Shown: piece by piece, positions 1-8,800 of the stretch
Layout of the letters: every line of letters begins with the position of its first letter
Numbering within the stretch: position 1 is the first letter of the stretch
Source: Desulfosporosinus metallidurans
GTDB taxonomy: Bacteria > Bacillota > Desulfitobacteriia > Desulfitobacteriales > Desulfitobacteriaceae
Direction of reading: 5' to 3'
Assembly (NCBI RefSeq): GCF_001936615.1
Contig: NZ_MLBF01000014.1
Coordinates: 1-64,000, forward strand
DNA: 64,000 nt
Position numbers and translations under genes: made by a program
Notes under the pieces: generated by a model
What the model saw: only the letters and a program-made list of their open reading frames with translations
What the model was told of the DNA's origin: nothing
Database searches by the model: none

Positions 1-65
1 AAACTATAGCTCTCTCCAGTGAGTACTGAATACTTTTGTAGCAATTTTCCCGCCCTCAAGCCACC

Positions 66-115
66 TAAAAAGCGAAAAGAGCCCTTCGCCCGAAGACGAA
101 ATGACTCTTTTGCTT
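66..115 (-). terminator. Hairpin terminator or attenuator after the S-layer gene
   Basis: Arms at 70-80 and 105-115 are nearly complementary (AAGCAAAAGAG with CTCTTTTCGCTT when read on the minus strand). On the minus strand the stem is followed by a short T-run. It lies about 110 bases past the S-layer stop. It could end that transcript or, with the structured stretch before it, act as an attenuator for a gene beyond the window edge. Confidence 0.6.
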
Positions 116-136
116 AAATGTCAGCATAGATCTCAA

Positions 137-209
137 TGTGTGAGGGTCGTACCCGGGGGAAGTAGCCGAAGGCTTCTTCCCTCTGAGCACTAGCACCTCG
201 GTGAGGAGT
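137..209 (-). promoter_or_regulatory. Structured stretch of unknown identity before the terminator
   Basis: Read on the minus strand, this holds a strong hairpin (GGGAAG..GCC TTCG GGC..CTTCCC) and short complementary arms around it (CTCA/TGAG, AGGG/CCCT), directly before the terminator-like hairpin at 70-115. I compared it from memory with lysine, SAM, yybP-ykoY, ydaO and GEMM consensus sequences and found no good match. It may be an aptamer for a gene left of the window, or simply the 3' UTR of the S-layer mRNA. Confidence 0.3.
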
Positions 210-224
210 CATAAGGCTAATTCC

Positions 225-3200
225 TTACTTTTCGACGATCACCTTAATGGTTTTTACTAATCCGTTAGTTGTAATACCACTAAGTGTAATAACCTCATTT
301 TGACCTGTAGTTGCAGTGACTCCAGAAGTGACTGTTCCATATTGATTTACAGCAAATGAACCAGGACGTACATCTACACCTGCGGCAGTGGTGATTTCGT
401 CTGAAACTACTACAATCTGTGCTAATTGATCAGCTTTAGTCCCATACGAATCTACAGCCATGAAGTAAACTACTGTTCTGTTAGCATCAGTTCCAGCTTC
501 ATTCACTCTTGCCAAAGAAGCGCCAATACCAAGATAATCTGTTCCTGCCGTAACTGTATTAATTGTTACAACATCGCCAGTTCCATTTACTGAAACACCA
601 GCCTTGAAAGTACCTACAGCAGCAACAAGAGTTTTATCTACAGGTGTTGCAGTTGAAGATTTAATAGGTGTAGTTAATGAATGTACCTTATTATCTGCAC
701 CGTAGAATGTTACTGTTAAGTTAGTGCTTGAGGATGTGACGTTATTTGCTAATGGCTTTGCATATACACTTACTCCATCAAAAGCCGCCGGAGTAGTAGT
801 CGAGATTGGACCCTCAATTGCAAAGTCAGTAGAATCAACATATGCTCCAATTACCCTTCCAGCACCCATTACTACTTTTGATCCACCTGATGTTGTACCA
901 TAAATGGTTGGATTAGCTGCATAAGCATCTTGTCTAACATTTACTGTACCAGATGTAGGACCATTTGCATAGATAGGATTTGTTACTGTATCCATTGTGT
1001 ATGATTTAATATCTGTATCCTTAACAACGGAGAATGTTACTGATTTCGAATCAATCACAGTATATGGGTCCGCTGTAGTACCAGCATGACCACCATTCGT
1101 TGCAGTATTTGTATCAACCAATGAGAAGACAACTGTTCCTGTGTCTCCCGTTATTGCTGATCCAGTTGCATTGATCACAATAGCTTTTCCGCCATAAGCT
1201 ACTGCATTTGCTGCCCCTGCTAATTGGGTTTTACCATAATCATCATCCTGACCTGATAAAGCAATAGCGGTCGTGGCAGCAGTAGTTGCGATAACCCTAT
1301 AATGACCAACTGCGCTATCAGCCTTACCTACCATGTCGTAAACTCTACCATATTGGTCTTTAACAGTGAAACCGCCATAACGATATCCGAAGTCTACCTT
1401 TTGGGTTGCACCATGTTGCATTGCACTTAGCAACACTGAAGAATCTAACGTTAACGAGTCAGCCTTAGCAACATCTTGGATATTTAGAGTCAAAGAGCTG
1501 AATTTTCCACTCTTCGTCATTGCTGTTATAATGCGTGGTCCTTTGCTGGAAGGTGCCGTAACCATAACTTTGGCAGTTCCATCAACATTTTCTACAAAAT
1601 CCGCACCGGATAAGGTTACTGCGTTTGATCCTGTTGCTAAATCACTATATTTAGTTAATTGAACTCCATTTTGATCATATGCTACGAATGGAATTTCTTT
1701 AGTTTCATTAACAGCAATATCATATGATGGAGCCATTAATGTAAATGCATCTGCTGCCGATGGCTTCTTCAATGTCACATTAAATGTTGAAGTTTTGCCT
1801 GTAAAAGTCATAGCAGTAATTGTTACCGGAACATCCATATTCATATCACTGCCAGCAATAACTTTGACTTCAATGGCAGCTTTCGATGAATCATTTGGAT
1901 CCTGTATAACTCTAGCAGTTACATAGTTGCTTGCAGATACACTTAACCCGTCATTCGAATCTAAGATCATGCCACCCTTAACCAAGTTATAATCTTGTGT
2001 AGTATTACCACTGATATCAGTAGCTGTATAGCCCAGATAGAAGACGCTTGAAGTATCTCCTCCAGTCAACACTTTGTTATCAGCATTTGTTAAAGTTGTA
2101 AGTTGCATATCGGTTAATGTACCAAGTGCTGTAGATACAGATAATGTAGCACTTGTTGAAACTCCACTAGTGTTATCATAGCCAGTTATCACAATATTAC
2201 CAAGCTGAATAAGACTCACTGTACCAGTAGGTGTTACTTTAAGCACACCTTTACTTTTGGTAACATCACCAGCACCAGTCTGGAATGTTACATTATTAGC
2301 AAGAGATGAGGTTGTAATATCATTTCCATATTGATCTAATACAGTATAGGTAGCATATCCAATTGAACTAGCAGTAGTTGAAGCAGTAGCTGCTACATTA
2401 ACAACTGCTAATTTGGTAGAAGTGATATTGATCTTAGCAATCTTTTGCTGACTTATAGCTACCGTTGAAGTTCCAAGATCAGTCGTATCATTCTTTACAG
2501 CAACGGTATAAGAACCTTCAGGTAAATTTGAAGCACTAGTCACAGTAGCTTCTGTCTTAGCTGCATTCCAAGTCGCTGTTACAGTTACAGGAGTTGTTGA
2601 TCTTTTAACTGTAAAAGTAACCTTAGTTGTATCTACACATGCTTGGTTAAAAACTACTTTAAAGCTTGCAGCGCTAACAGCACTTACAGACGTAACTGAC
2701 AACGCACCAGTTGGTGGTGTAACTACGCCAGTAACAACTCCAGTACGTACAGTCTCAGGAACAACAGCTGAACCACCGAGAGCAGTAACAACACTGTCAG
2801 CAGCGAGTTTGCTGTGTACGAAAGTTGCTGCAGCAGGAACTGTTCCGTCAGTAAGTACGATAGCTGACTTAGAAGCAGCTGCGAGTGGTGCACCAGCAAG
2901 AGCATCAATTCCGGTTACGCCACTAGCAACGAATACATTGCCATAGGTGAGCGAAGAGTTGAAGTCTTGGATGACTTGGTTGTTGGTGTCATAAGCTGTG
3001 TTGCCAGCATGACGGGTTGCGTTAGGCAATGCTGCTTTAACAGCATCACTGATAACGCCTGTTCCACCGATAACATCTGAAGCTGTAACGCTGGTGTTGG
3101 CAGCCAAGAAAGCTTGAACGCTTGCAGGAACTGCATTTTTTTCAGTTAAGAGAATAGGGGAATTGGAAGCAGAAGCGATCGCTGCGATGGAAAGAGCGTC

Positions 3201-3713
3201 TTGGTTCAACCAGCCGTAAGCAACAGCAACTTTGGATACTGGAGCACCGAGAGCAACCATTTTCTTAGCGATATTCACGGAAGTTTCGAAGCGATCAGCT
3301 CCGCCGAGAGACTCAACTGTGATACCCATGCCCGTCATTTGGTCAAGCACTGCTTGGCTGATGACAGAAGTTCCACTGGTCACATATACTTTCTTAACAT
3401 TGAGTTTAGTGAGTTCAGCTTTGGTGTCAGCATTCAAGACTGCGCCAGGCTCTTGCAATAGGATAGGAGCTTTCAAGAATGTAGCGAGCGGGCCAGATGT
3501 CAGTGCATCCACCATGCCATAAGAAGCTGATGATGCAAGGATAGCTGTACCAGTCCAACCTGTTTGTTCAGCGATTGCTACTGCAGTTTGTGCAGCAGTT
3601 CCACCTGCTAATCGAGTCGGGACGGTTGACGCAGCAAAAGCATTAAATGGGAGCATGCTTAATGTCATACCTGCGATAGCTAATGAAGCTAAGGCTTTTT
3701 TAGTTTTTTTCAT
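225..3713 (-). CDS. S-layer-like surface protein with three N-terminal CWB2 repeats
   Basis: A secreted protein of about 1162 residues. It has a Sec signal peptide (MKKTKKALASLAIAG.., cleaved near AFAA), then three cell-wall-binding-2 repeats over roughly residues 30-330 (motifs such as RLAGGTAAQTA, GADRFETS, IGGTGVISDAV). About 830 residues follow that are rich in Thr, Ser, Val, Asp and Asn and have the look of Ig-like/Big domains. Cysteine is almost absent, as in S-layer proteins. CWB2 repeats in C. difficile anchor SlpA and the Cwp proteins to an anionic wall polymer. I chose the ATG at 3713 because GAGAGGAG lies about 11 bases upstream; an ATG 21 bases earlier would overlap that ribosome site. 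The long structured leader suggests high expression. Its role as the main S-layer subunit is inferred. Confidence 0.85.
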   Translation of the reverse strand: MKKTKKALASLAIAGMTLSMLPFNAFAASTVPTRLAGGTAAQTAVAIAEQTGWTGTAILASSASYGMVDALTSGPLATFLKAPILLQEPGAVLNADTKAELTKLNVKKVYVTSGTSVISQAVLDQMTGMGITVESLGGADRFETSVNIAKKMVALGAPVSKVAVAYGWLNQDALSIAAIASASNSPILLTEKNAVPASVQAFLAANTSVTASDVIGGTGVISDAVKAALPNATRHAGNTAYDTNNQVIQDFNSSLTYGNVFVASGVTGIDALAGAPLAAASKSAIVLTDGTVPAAATFVHSKLAADSVVTALGGSAVVPETVRTGVVTGVVTPPTGALSVTSVSAVSAASFKVVFNQACVDTTKVTFTVKRSTTPVTVTATWNAAKTEATVTSASNLPEGSYTVAVKNDTTDLGTSTVAISQQKIAKINITSTKLAVVNVAATASTTASSIGYATYTVLDQYGNDITTSSLANNVTFQTGAGDVTKSKGVLKVTPTGTVSLIQLGNIVITGYDNTSGVSTSATLSVSTALGTLTDMQLTTLTNADNKVLTGGDTSSVFYLGYTATDISGNTTQDYNLVKGGMILDSNDGLSVSASNYVTARVIQDPNDSSKAAIEVKVIAGSDMNMDVPVTITAMTFTGKTSTFNVTLKKPSAADAFTLMAPSYDIAVNETKEIPFVAYDQNGVQLTKYSDLATGSNAVTLSGADFVENVDGTAKVMVTAPSSKGPRIITAMTKSGKFSSLTLNIQDVAKADSLTLDSSVLLSAMQHGATQKVDFGYRYGGFTVKDQYGRVYDMVGKADSAVGHYRVIATTAATTAIALSGQDDDYGKTQLAGAANAVAYGGKAIVINATGSAITGDTGTVVFSLVDTNTATNGGHAGTTADPYTVIDSKSVTFSVVKDTDIKSYTMDTVTNPIYANGPTSGTVNVRQDAYAANPTIYGTTSGGSKVVMGAGRVIGAYVDSTDFAIEGPISTTTPAAFDGVSVYAKPLANNVTSSSTNLTVTFYGADNKVHSLTTPIKSSTATPVDKTLVAAVGTFKAGVSVNGTGDVVTINTVTAGTDYLGIGASLARVNEAGTDANRTVVYFMAVDSYGTKADQLAQIVVVSDEITTAAGVDVRPGSFAVNQYGTVTSGVTATTGQNEVITLSGITTNGLVKTIKVIVEK

Positions 3714-3776
3714 GTAGTAAATTTCTCCTCTCAACTTTTGGATCTCTTCATTAGGTGAACATTTTCTCTTTTACCC

Positions 3777-4059
3777 AGGACGTTTCTTAGTCGTCCCTCA
3801 CCCCCTTAAAATGTGTAGCACAATCTTTAGACATTGCGCAATATCTAAAAGCATTCCACAGGACATAAGTGGGAGCGTCCCCCCTAAGGATGATCACATC
3901 ATCCCTCCTGTGGCGTACCCTTTAGAACCGCATAAGAATGAGGAACCCATAAAAAAGGGTCTGCATTAGCTATATGTATTCTACATGATAGCCAATATTC
4001 CTTCTTGCTGTCCGATTTTTTTTATAAAGACCCTTATGAAATTTATTATGGTCGGACAG
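3777..4059 (-). promoter_or_regulatory. Long structured 5' leader of the S-layer gene
   Basis: Five potential structures precede the start codon. They are a hairpin at 3777-3798 (AGGACG/CGTCCC), a 24-base near-perfect palindrome at 3826-3849, a three-way-junction-like fold at 3856-3913, a hairpin near 3967-3994, and a stem CTGTCCGA/TCGGACAG at 4008-4015/4052-4059. In the junction, outer arms CCACAGGA/TCCTGTGG enclose two perfect hairpins, GGATGAT-cac-ATCATCC and GGGA-gcg-TCCC. Long stable leaders are known for other S-layer mRNAs. I could not match it to a known riboswitch. Confidence 0.5.
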
Positions 4060-4091
4060 GTTCTCCATTGATACTGTTCAGTTTACACTAA

Positions 4092-4120
4092 AACTTACTA
4101 GTTTTCCACCATTTAGTCAA
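4092..4120 (-). promoter_or_regulatory. Possible sigma-A promoter for the S-layer gene
   Basis: On the minus strand TTGACT is followed after 17 bases by TAAGTT, a weak -10 box. It would start a transcript with a leader of about 370 bases holding all the structures listed for 3777-4059. Another TATACT box lies further upstream, near 4153-4158, so the true start is uncertain. Confidence 0.3.
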
Positions 4121-4219
4121 AAATATCCTGACCTCGAATGGAATAATTGAAGTATAGCATAGGGTTCGGGTCTAAATGTTAGTATTTTGTGGGCATTCAC
4201 TAAACAAATTGTTAAACTT

Positions 4220-5803
4220 TTAATAGCCTTTGAATTTCAGGATTCCTCTGTAGATACCTAACGCGGCCTTTCGTTGGAAATCTGATGATCCTAAAAGCTG
4301 TTCTTCGGTCGGATTAGAAATGAAACCTATTTCTACAAGGGCCGCAGGCATCTTGGTATTTTTAATGACGTAGAAGGCTGCGTCCTTTATCCCGCGATTC
4401 GTTAAGGAAATTGTTTTTACTAACTCACTCTGTATGCTAGTTGCTAAGGCTTTCGACTGGACGGCCACAGGACTAGACGAACTATAATAGGTCGTTGTCC
4501 CTCCTGCATCGGGATTGCTAAAGGAATCATTGTGGAGGCTGATATAGAGATCTGCCTTCTGATCGTTCGCAATCTTGGTCCGCGCCTGAAGGTCGGAAAG
4601 CTCTGAATAGGTTCCAGTTGCGGGAGTAACATCCGTGCTGCGCGTCAAGATGACTTGCGCACCTGCCGAACGCAATAAGCCCGCGAGGTTAAGACCCACC
4701 GCCAAGGTGTTGTTTTTCTCATACGTTCCGGTCGCCCCAATTGCCCCTGTGTCCGGTCCCCCGTGCCCTGGGTCAACAACAACGGTATATCCCGCCAAAA
4801 GATAGGCGGGCTGAACATCTCCTTGTACTATTCCCTTGACTTGGTCTGTGACCACCGCCGTTCCTCCAATGATCACGACATTTAAGGGACTTTCCGTTGG
4901 TCTAGACAACACGGAATAAGTTGATCCCGGTAATGTAGCCGTTTGAGACATGACGATTTCGGCTCGTTGCTTGGCGGCTAGACCTCCTGCTGCGAGTGCA
5001 TCGGGAAAGTTCTCGCCGGTAACAAGATACGTCGTTTGAGCGGTCAGGTCATCCATGGCAAATTCATAGACAGCTGCAGCGGTCTCATAGCGGTCATTGC
5101 CGGCAATCCGTTGAACACTGTTCAAGCTGCTCAGTGTCGCACCGGAGACGACTGCTTCTCCCCCCACAACAAGGGTGTTGAGATCCCCTTTTTGCTGTAG
5201 ACTGTTGAGCTCTTGCTGCGTCGAGGCAGGCATCGTCTTGGCACTGGTCAGAAGAATCGGAGTCTCTGTCACACCTGCGTACGCCGATATTGCGAGAGCA
5301 TCCGGAAACTGTTCTCCATTAGCCAGGATCACTTGTCCCTTAGTCCCGACACGTTCAGCCACTTTTTGGGCCGTTTCAAACTGATCATACCCTGCAATGC
5401 GTTCTGGTTTGCTTAAGCCTGCGTTTTGGATATCTGCCACAACTTGTGGGCTTAAGGCTACTTCTCCGCCTAAAAGGATGACCTGCTGTGCACCCAACCG
5501 CTTAATTTCTTCCATAACCTTCGCATCAACTCCCCCCGCTGGAGTTAGCAGAATGGGGGCATCTAACTGATGGGAAAGTGGCGCCGCGACGAGGGCATCT
5601 GGGAAATGGTCGGAATTGGCCAGTAAGACTGTATTGGCATGCTGCCACCCTGTTTTAGAAACTTCAATAGCAGTATCTATTTGTCGTACCCCGGATATCC
5701 TTGACGTCTCTAAGGCTAGGGGAGAAGCGTTCGCAGGATTCTGTAACCCTAACCAAAATACTAATACCAACATTCCGATGAGTCCCCATTTTAATCTTGC
5801 CAC
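4220..5803 (-). CDS. N-acetylmuramoyl-L-alanine amidase (Amidase_3) with CWB2 repeats
   Basis: A 527-residue secreted cell-wall hydrolase. It has a signal peptide (residues 1-26, ending NPANA) and three CWB2 repeats over about residues 35-335 (RISGVRQIDTA, RIAGYDQFETA, RIAGNDRYETA). A C-terminal Amidase_3 domain runs from about residue 340. Its zinc ligands and catalytic glutamate are visible as H347 in DPGHGG, E362 in TYEKN, H424 in SLHND and E491 in VEIGF. It should cut the amide bond between MurNAc and L-Ala of the stem peptide, held to the wall by the CWB2 part. The start is a GTG with TAAGGAGGGG seven bases upstream. It lies between the S-layer and protease genes on the same strand. Confidence 0.92.
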   Translation of the reverse strand: MARLKWGLIGMLVLVFWLGLQNPANASPLALETSRISGVRQIDTAIEVSKTGWQHANTVLLANSDHFPDALVAAPLSHQLDAPILLTPAGGVDAKVMEEIKRLGAQQVILLGGEVALSPQVVADIQNAGLSKPERIAGYDQFETAQKVAERVGTKGQVILANGEQFPDALAISAYAGVTETPILLTSAKTMPASTQQELNSLQQKGDLNTLVVGGEAVVSGATLSSLNSVQRIAGNDRYETAAAVYEFAMDDLTAQTTYLVTGENFPDALAAGGLAAKQRAEIVMSQTATLPGSTYSVLSRPTESPLNVVIIGGTAVVTDQVKGIVQGDVQPAYLLAGYTVVVDPGHGGPDTGAIGATGTYEKNNTLAVGLNLAGLLRSAGAQVILTRSTDVTPATGTYSELSDLQARTKIANDQKADLYISLHNDSFSNPDAGGTTTYYSSSSPVAVQSKALATSIQSELVKTISLTNRGIKDAAFYVIKNTKMPAALVEIGFISNPTEEQLLGSSDFQRKAALGIYRGILKFKGY

Positions 5804-5869
5804 ACTTTAACCCCTCCTTAAATTTAATACCTTTTAAATTTCGACATATTTGACCGATGTCCTGCCCAA

Positions 5870-5890
5870 AAAGAAAGGGACTTTCGTCCC
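5870..5890 (-). terminator. Terminator of the protease gene
   Basis: The minus strand shows GGGAC-gaaa-GTCCC followed by TTTCTTTTT, a few bases past the protease stop codon. Confidence 0.75.
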
Positions 5891-5896
5891 AATCTA

Positions 5897-8509
5897 TTAT
5901 TGAACCCAACGTTCTACGGTCTGTATAACATTTTCTGGCAGTGCTGAGACCCCGCCAAACTCCTCTACTTGCTTTCCTTGCCAAGAATCCAGGAGGGTAG
6001 CTAAACTGGAGGGAATGGTGGAATGCGTCGGGACCAGGACTACCATTGATCCGTAGAAAGCGGCACGGACAGCCCCAGTGAGGGCATCTGGGTAATTTTC
6101 TCCAGTGGCGATTTCCAGTTTGGAGGTTGTCGGAGGATAAGCTTGCAAAACGGCTGCGGCGGTGTCGTAAGCCGTGTCACCGCTGATCCGTTTGGGAAGT
6201 GGGAGTTGATCCATGACGTCCGCGCCGACCACAGCCGTCCCTCCGATGACCAGGGTTTGAGTTACATTGAGCTCCCTGAGAGCGGTTTGCGTATCCTCCG
6301 CTAAGGTTGACGGTTCTGTGAGTAAGATGGGGACCCCCTGTCGTGCAGCCCAAGAAGAGATGACTAAGGCATCCTGGAAGTAACGCACGCTGGCCACGAT
6401 GGCCTTTCCTCGGGTACCGAGTTCTCGGGCGATCGCCACCGCTGTTATTTCTGCCGTGTAACCGGCTAGACGTTTTACGTCATAGTTCTGCTGAAGCTCG
6501 ATTTGAATCGTCGAGGACAGAGCTGCTGTGCCTCCTAAAAGATAGATGGTCTTGGGGGCCAGTCTTACCAGCTCCGCCCGAATCTCATCCGTGAGACCTG
6601 AGCTTGGCGAAAGCAAGATCGGGGCTTGCAACTTATAGGCGAGAGGGGCTCCAGCGAGGGCATCTTGGAACTGATTAGCTTGGGCGAGAATCACAGTATC
6701 TGCGCCGGTTGTAAAGGTAGCTTGGGAGATCTTTACTGCCGTTCCCTCAGCCGTAACTCCTGCAAAACGATTGCCCTCTGTCGTTACCTGAGGGGTCCCT
6801 ACCGCATAGATTCCAGGCTCATAAAGGCCAAGCCTGGCTTCACCATTTACGATCTCTCCACCTAAGGAAATCCAGCGTGAACCATCCCAGCGATAGACTG
6901 CCGCAGTCGCTGCAGAGCCCGCTTTAAGTGAGGGATCGTTCAAGGTTAAGGAGAGCATGTTCTGTGCAGTGACACTTCCCCAGTCCAGCTGAAAGACTGG
7001 GGTTAAGAAACTTGCTCCGTTTGGTAAGCTGGCCGGAGCCGGGATTGTTTGTGCCGATACGTTGGCGGAGCTGCTAAATGCTTGGGTAGGGATCGTTAAG
7101 CTCACCTGTGTCGAACCTGCTACTGCTTGGACAATTCCACCCCATTGATTGACAGTACCAGGAGAGGTTAACGTTTTCATTGTTTGATTAGCAAGGGTCA
7201 AGGCTTGTTTCACATCCACAAGCCCATACCCGTATGCATTATCCCGTCCTGGCGTGCCTAAATCCTTTACCCCCGCCTCAAGAACCTGAATCACTTGATC
7301 TCTAGACCAATCGGGGTGTTGACTCCAAACCAGGGCCGCTTCTCCGGACACGAACGGAGCGGCCATAGAGGTTCCACTCGCGTCGGCGTAACTTGCCCCC
7401 TTGGTTTTGCTCCACCAATCACTAGCGATGGCATCTCCCGGGGCAGCCAGGTCAACCTCTGGACCTGTGACTGAGTAATCTGCCACCTTGTTTGCTGTGT
7501 CTGTCGCTGTTATGGCCAGCACGTCTGGGTCAGAGGCTGGGTAGCTCACACCGGGATTTCCTTCCGTCTGAGGGTCATAATTCCCCGCAGCCGCGATTAA
7601 TAAGCACCCCTTTTTATAGGCATAGGCAACGGCTTTCCTTAATATATCTGAGGAGACTGAACCATTTGGCGAGCCAATGCTTAAATTAATAATTTGTGCT
7701 CCATGATCCGCAGCCCAGACAATGCCATCGGCAATGGCATCGTCATACCCTTCTCCCACGGAATCAATGGCCTTTATCGGCATAATTTTTGCCTGATAGG
7801 CCACTCCGACAATACCCACGCTGTTTCGTTCGGCAGCGGCGATTCCAGAGACGTGGGTTCCGTGTCCATTATTATCCTGATTTGCACCTGGTACTTCGCT
7901 CTTGGTGATGGCATTGTAGCCGGGGACTAGATTGTCCTTTAAATCCGGATGTTGAAGCGCCACACCCGTATCGACGACGGCGATCGTTATTCCTTTGCCA
8001 GTGGCTCCCATGTCCCAGGCTCCCTGGACGTTGCCATTGATGATTGACCATTGGTCTTGAAAAAGGGGATCGTTCGGCACGTTTGATCCTGGTGACGTTG
8101 AGGTTGTGGTTGTTGATGCTGTCGTTGCCGTTGTAGCTGCGGTTGTGGTGACTAAAGTACGGCGATGATTTTCCTCCGCCCCTAAAATCCCAGGGGTACC
8201 CTTTAGGGCCGCTATGACTTGGGGCATATTTTTTGAGGCCTCGAGTTCTAGGGTTGCAAAATTAAGCGGTCCTCGTCGCACAACCTTTGCCCCGAAGTCT
8301 TGGGCCACTTTGTCAACATCCGTCCCTGGGGCTAAGGATACGATGACTTGAAAGGATTGGGATGGGGCTTGTGCTTGGGATGGAGTTTGTTGTCCGAGGG
8401 CTGGTGGAGCGAGCCCCAAGTTAAGAACCATCATCCCCAGAACTACCAAAGACACTAGCCCTACTTTGAGTTGATTAATCACTCTTCTTCTAATTAACAT
8501 CTTCTTCAC
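5897..8509 (-). CDS. Subtilisin-like (S8) serine protease with C-terminal CWB2 repeats
   Basis: An 870-residue secreted protease. It has a signal peptide (about residues 1-40), an I9-like propeptide (about 50-118), a Thr/Ser linker (about 120-140) and an S8 catalytic domain. The triad is D180 in VVDTG, H216 in GHGTHVSG and S381 in GTSMAAP, with the oxyanion Asn310 in AAAGN. A middle beta-rich region of about 130 residues and three C-terminal CWB2 repeats (from about residue 580) follow. A plausible role is maturing or turning over surface proteins, as Cwp84 does in C. difficile, though Cwp84 is a cysteine protease and not homologous. The start is a GTG at 8509 with a weak upstream GAAAGAG; an ATG three codons later is an alternative. 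It lies divergently from the GH18 gene. Confidence 0.93.
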   Translation of the reverse strand: MKKMLIRRRVINQLKVGLVSLVVLGMMVLNLGLAPPALGQQTPSQAQAPSQSFQVIVSLAPGTDVDKVAQDFGAKVVRRGPLNFATLELEASKNMPQVIAALKGTPGILGAEENHRRTLVTTTAATTATTASTTTTSTSPGSNVPNDPLFQDQWSIINGNVQGAWDMGATGKGITIAVVDTGVALQHPDLKDNLVPGYNAITKSEVPGANQDNNGHGTHVSGIAAAERNSVGIVGVAYQAKIMPIKAIDSVGEGYDDAIADGIVWAADHGAQIINLSIGSPNGSVSSDILRKAVAYAYKKGCLLIAAAGNYDPQTEGNPGVSYPASDPDVLAITATDTANKVADYSVTGPEVDLAAPGDAIASDWWSKTKGASYADASGTSMAAPFVSGEAALVWSQHPDWSRDQVIQVLEAGVKDLGTPGRDNAYGYGLVDVKQALTLANQTMKTLTSPGTVNQWGGIVQAVAGSTQVSLTIPTQAFSSSANVSAQTIPAPASLPNGASFLTPVFQLDWGSVTAQNMLSLTLNDPSLKAGSAATAAVYRWDGSRWISLGGEIVNGEARLGLYEPGIYAVGTPQVTTEGNRFAGVTAEGTAVKISQATFTTGADTVILAQANQFQDALAGAPLAYKLQAPILLSPSSGLTDEIRAELVRLAPKTIYLLGGTAALSSTIQIELQQNYDVKRLAGYTAEITAVAIARELGTRGKAIVASVRYFQDALVISSWAARQGVPILLTEPSTLAEDTQTALRELNVTQTLVIGGTAVVGADVMDQLPLPKRISGDTAYDTAAAVLQAYPPTTSKLEIATGENYPDALTGAVRAAFYGSMVVLVPTHSTIPSSLATLLDSWQGKQVEEFGGVSALPENVIQTVERWVQ

Positions 8510-8648
8510 GTCTCTTTCGTGTGTCTTTCTTGTCTTTGGTAACTCTTCTATGTTTATTTCAAACCGTTATGGGATTCCATTCGACAATTAATGTAACTTT
8601 CCTTCCCTTTTTGCGTCCCTCAAATGTTAAGTTTTTGTGTTCTCTATG

Positions 8649-8677
8649 TTGACTGTATGATTTTGGAAGACTATGTT
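8649..8677 (+). promoter_or_regulatory. Likely promoter of the GH18 gene
   Basis: TTGACT, a 17-base spacer and TATGTT lie about 125 bases before the start codon in the divergent intergenic region (8510-8800). The only other thing I see there is a short AGGAG/TCCT inverted repeat near 8690-8705. Confidence 0.45.
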
Positions 8678-8800
8678 TCACAATTTTTAGGAGGATTTCT
8701 CCTTTTGGCAAAGAATATCTTAGGTATACCCGAGATATAGGCTGGTGCTTGAATACATTAAAACGTATAGAAACAAAAGAAAAATGGAGGAATTTTATTA

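Noticed and set aside
1..224. Match to a known riboswitch class (lysine, SAM, c-di-GMP, c-di-AMP or Mn) downstream of the S-layer gene
   Set aside because: Short pieces such as GAGGTGC and GGTGCTA recall lysine or SAM consensus parts, but the order and the core motifs are absent. It is reported only as unassigned structure.
2723..3522. Open frames on both strands overlapping the CWB2 part of the S-layer gene
   Set aside because: They are shadows of a strongly supported coding region and encode low-complexity or patternless proteins.
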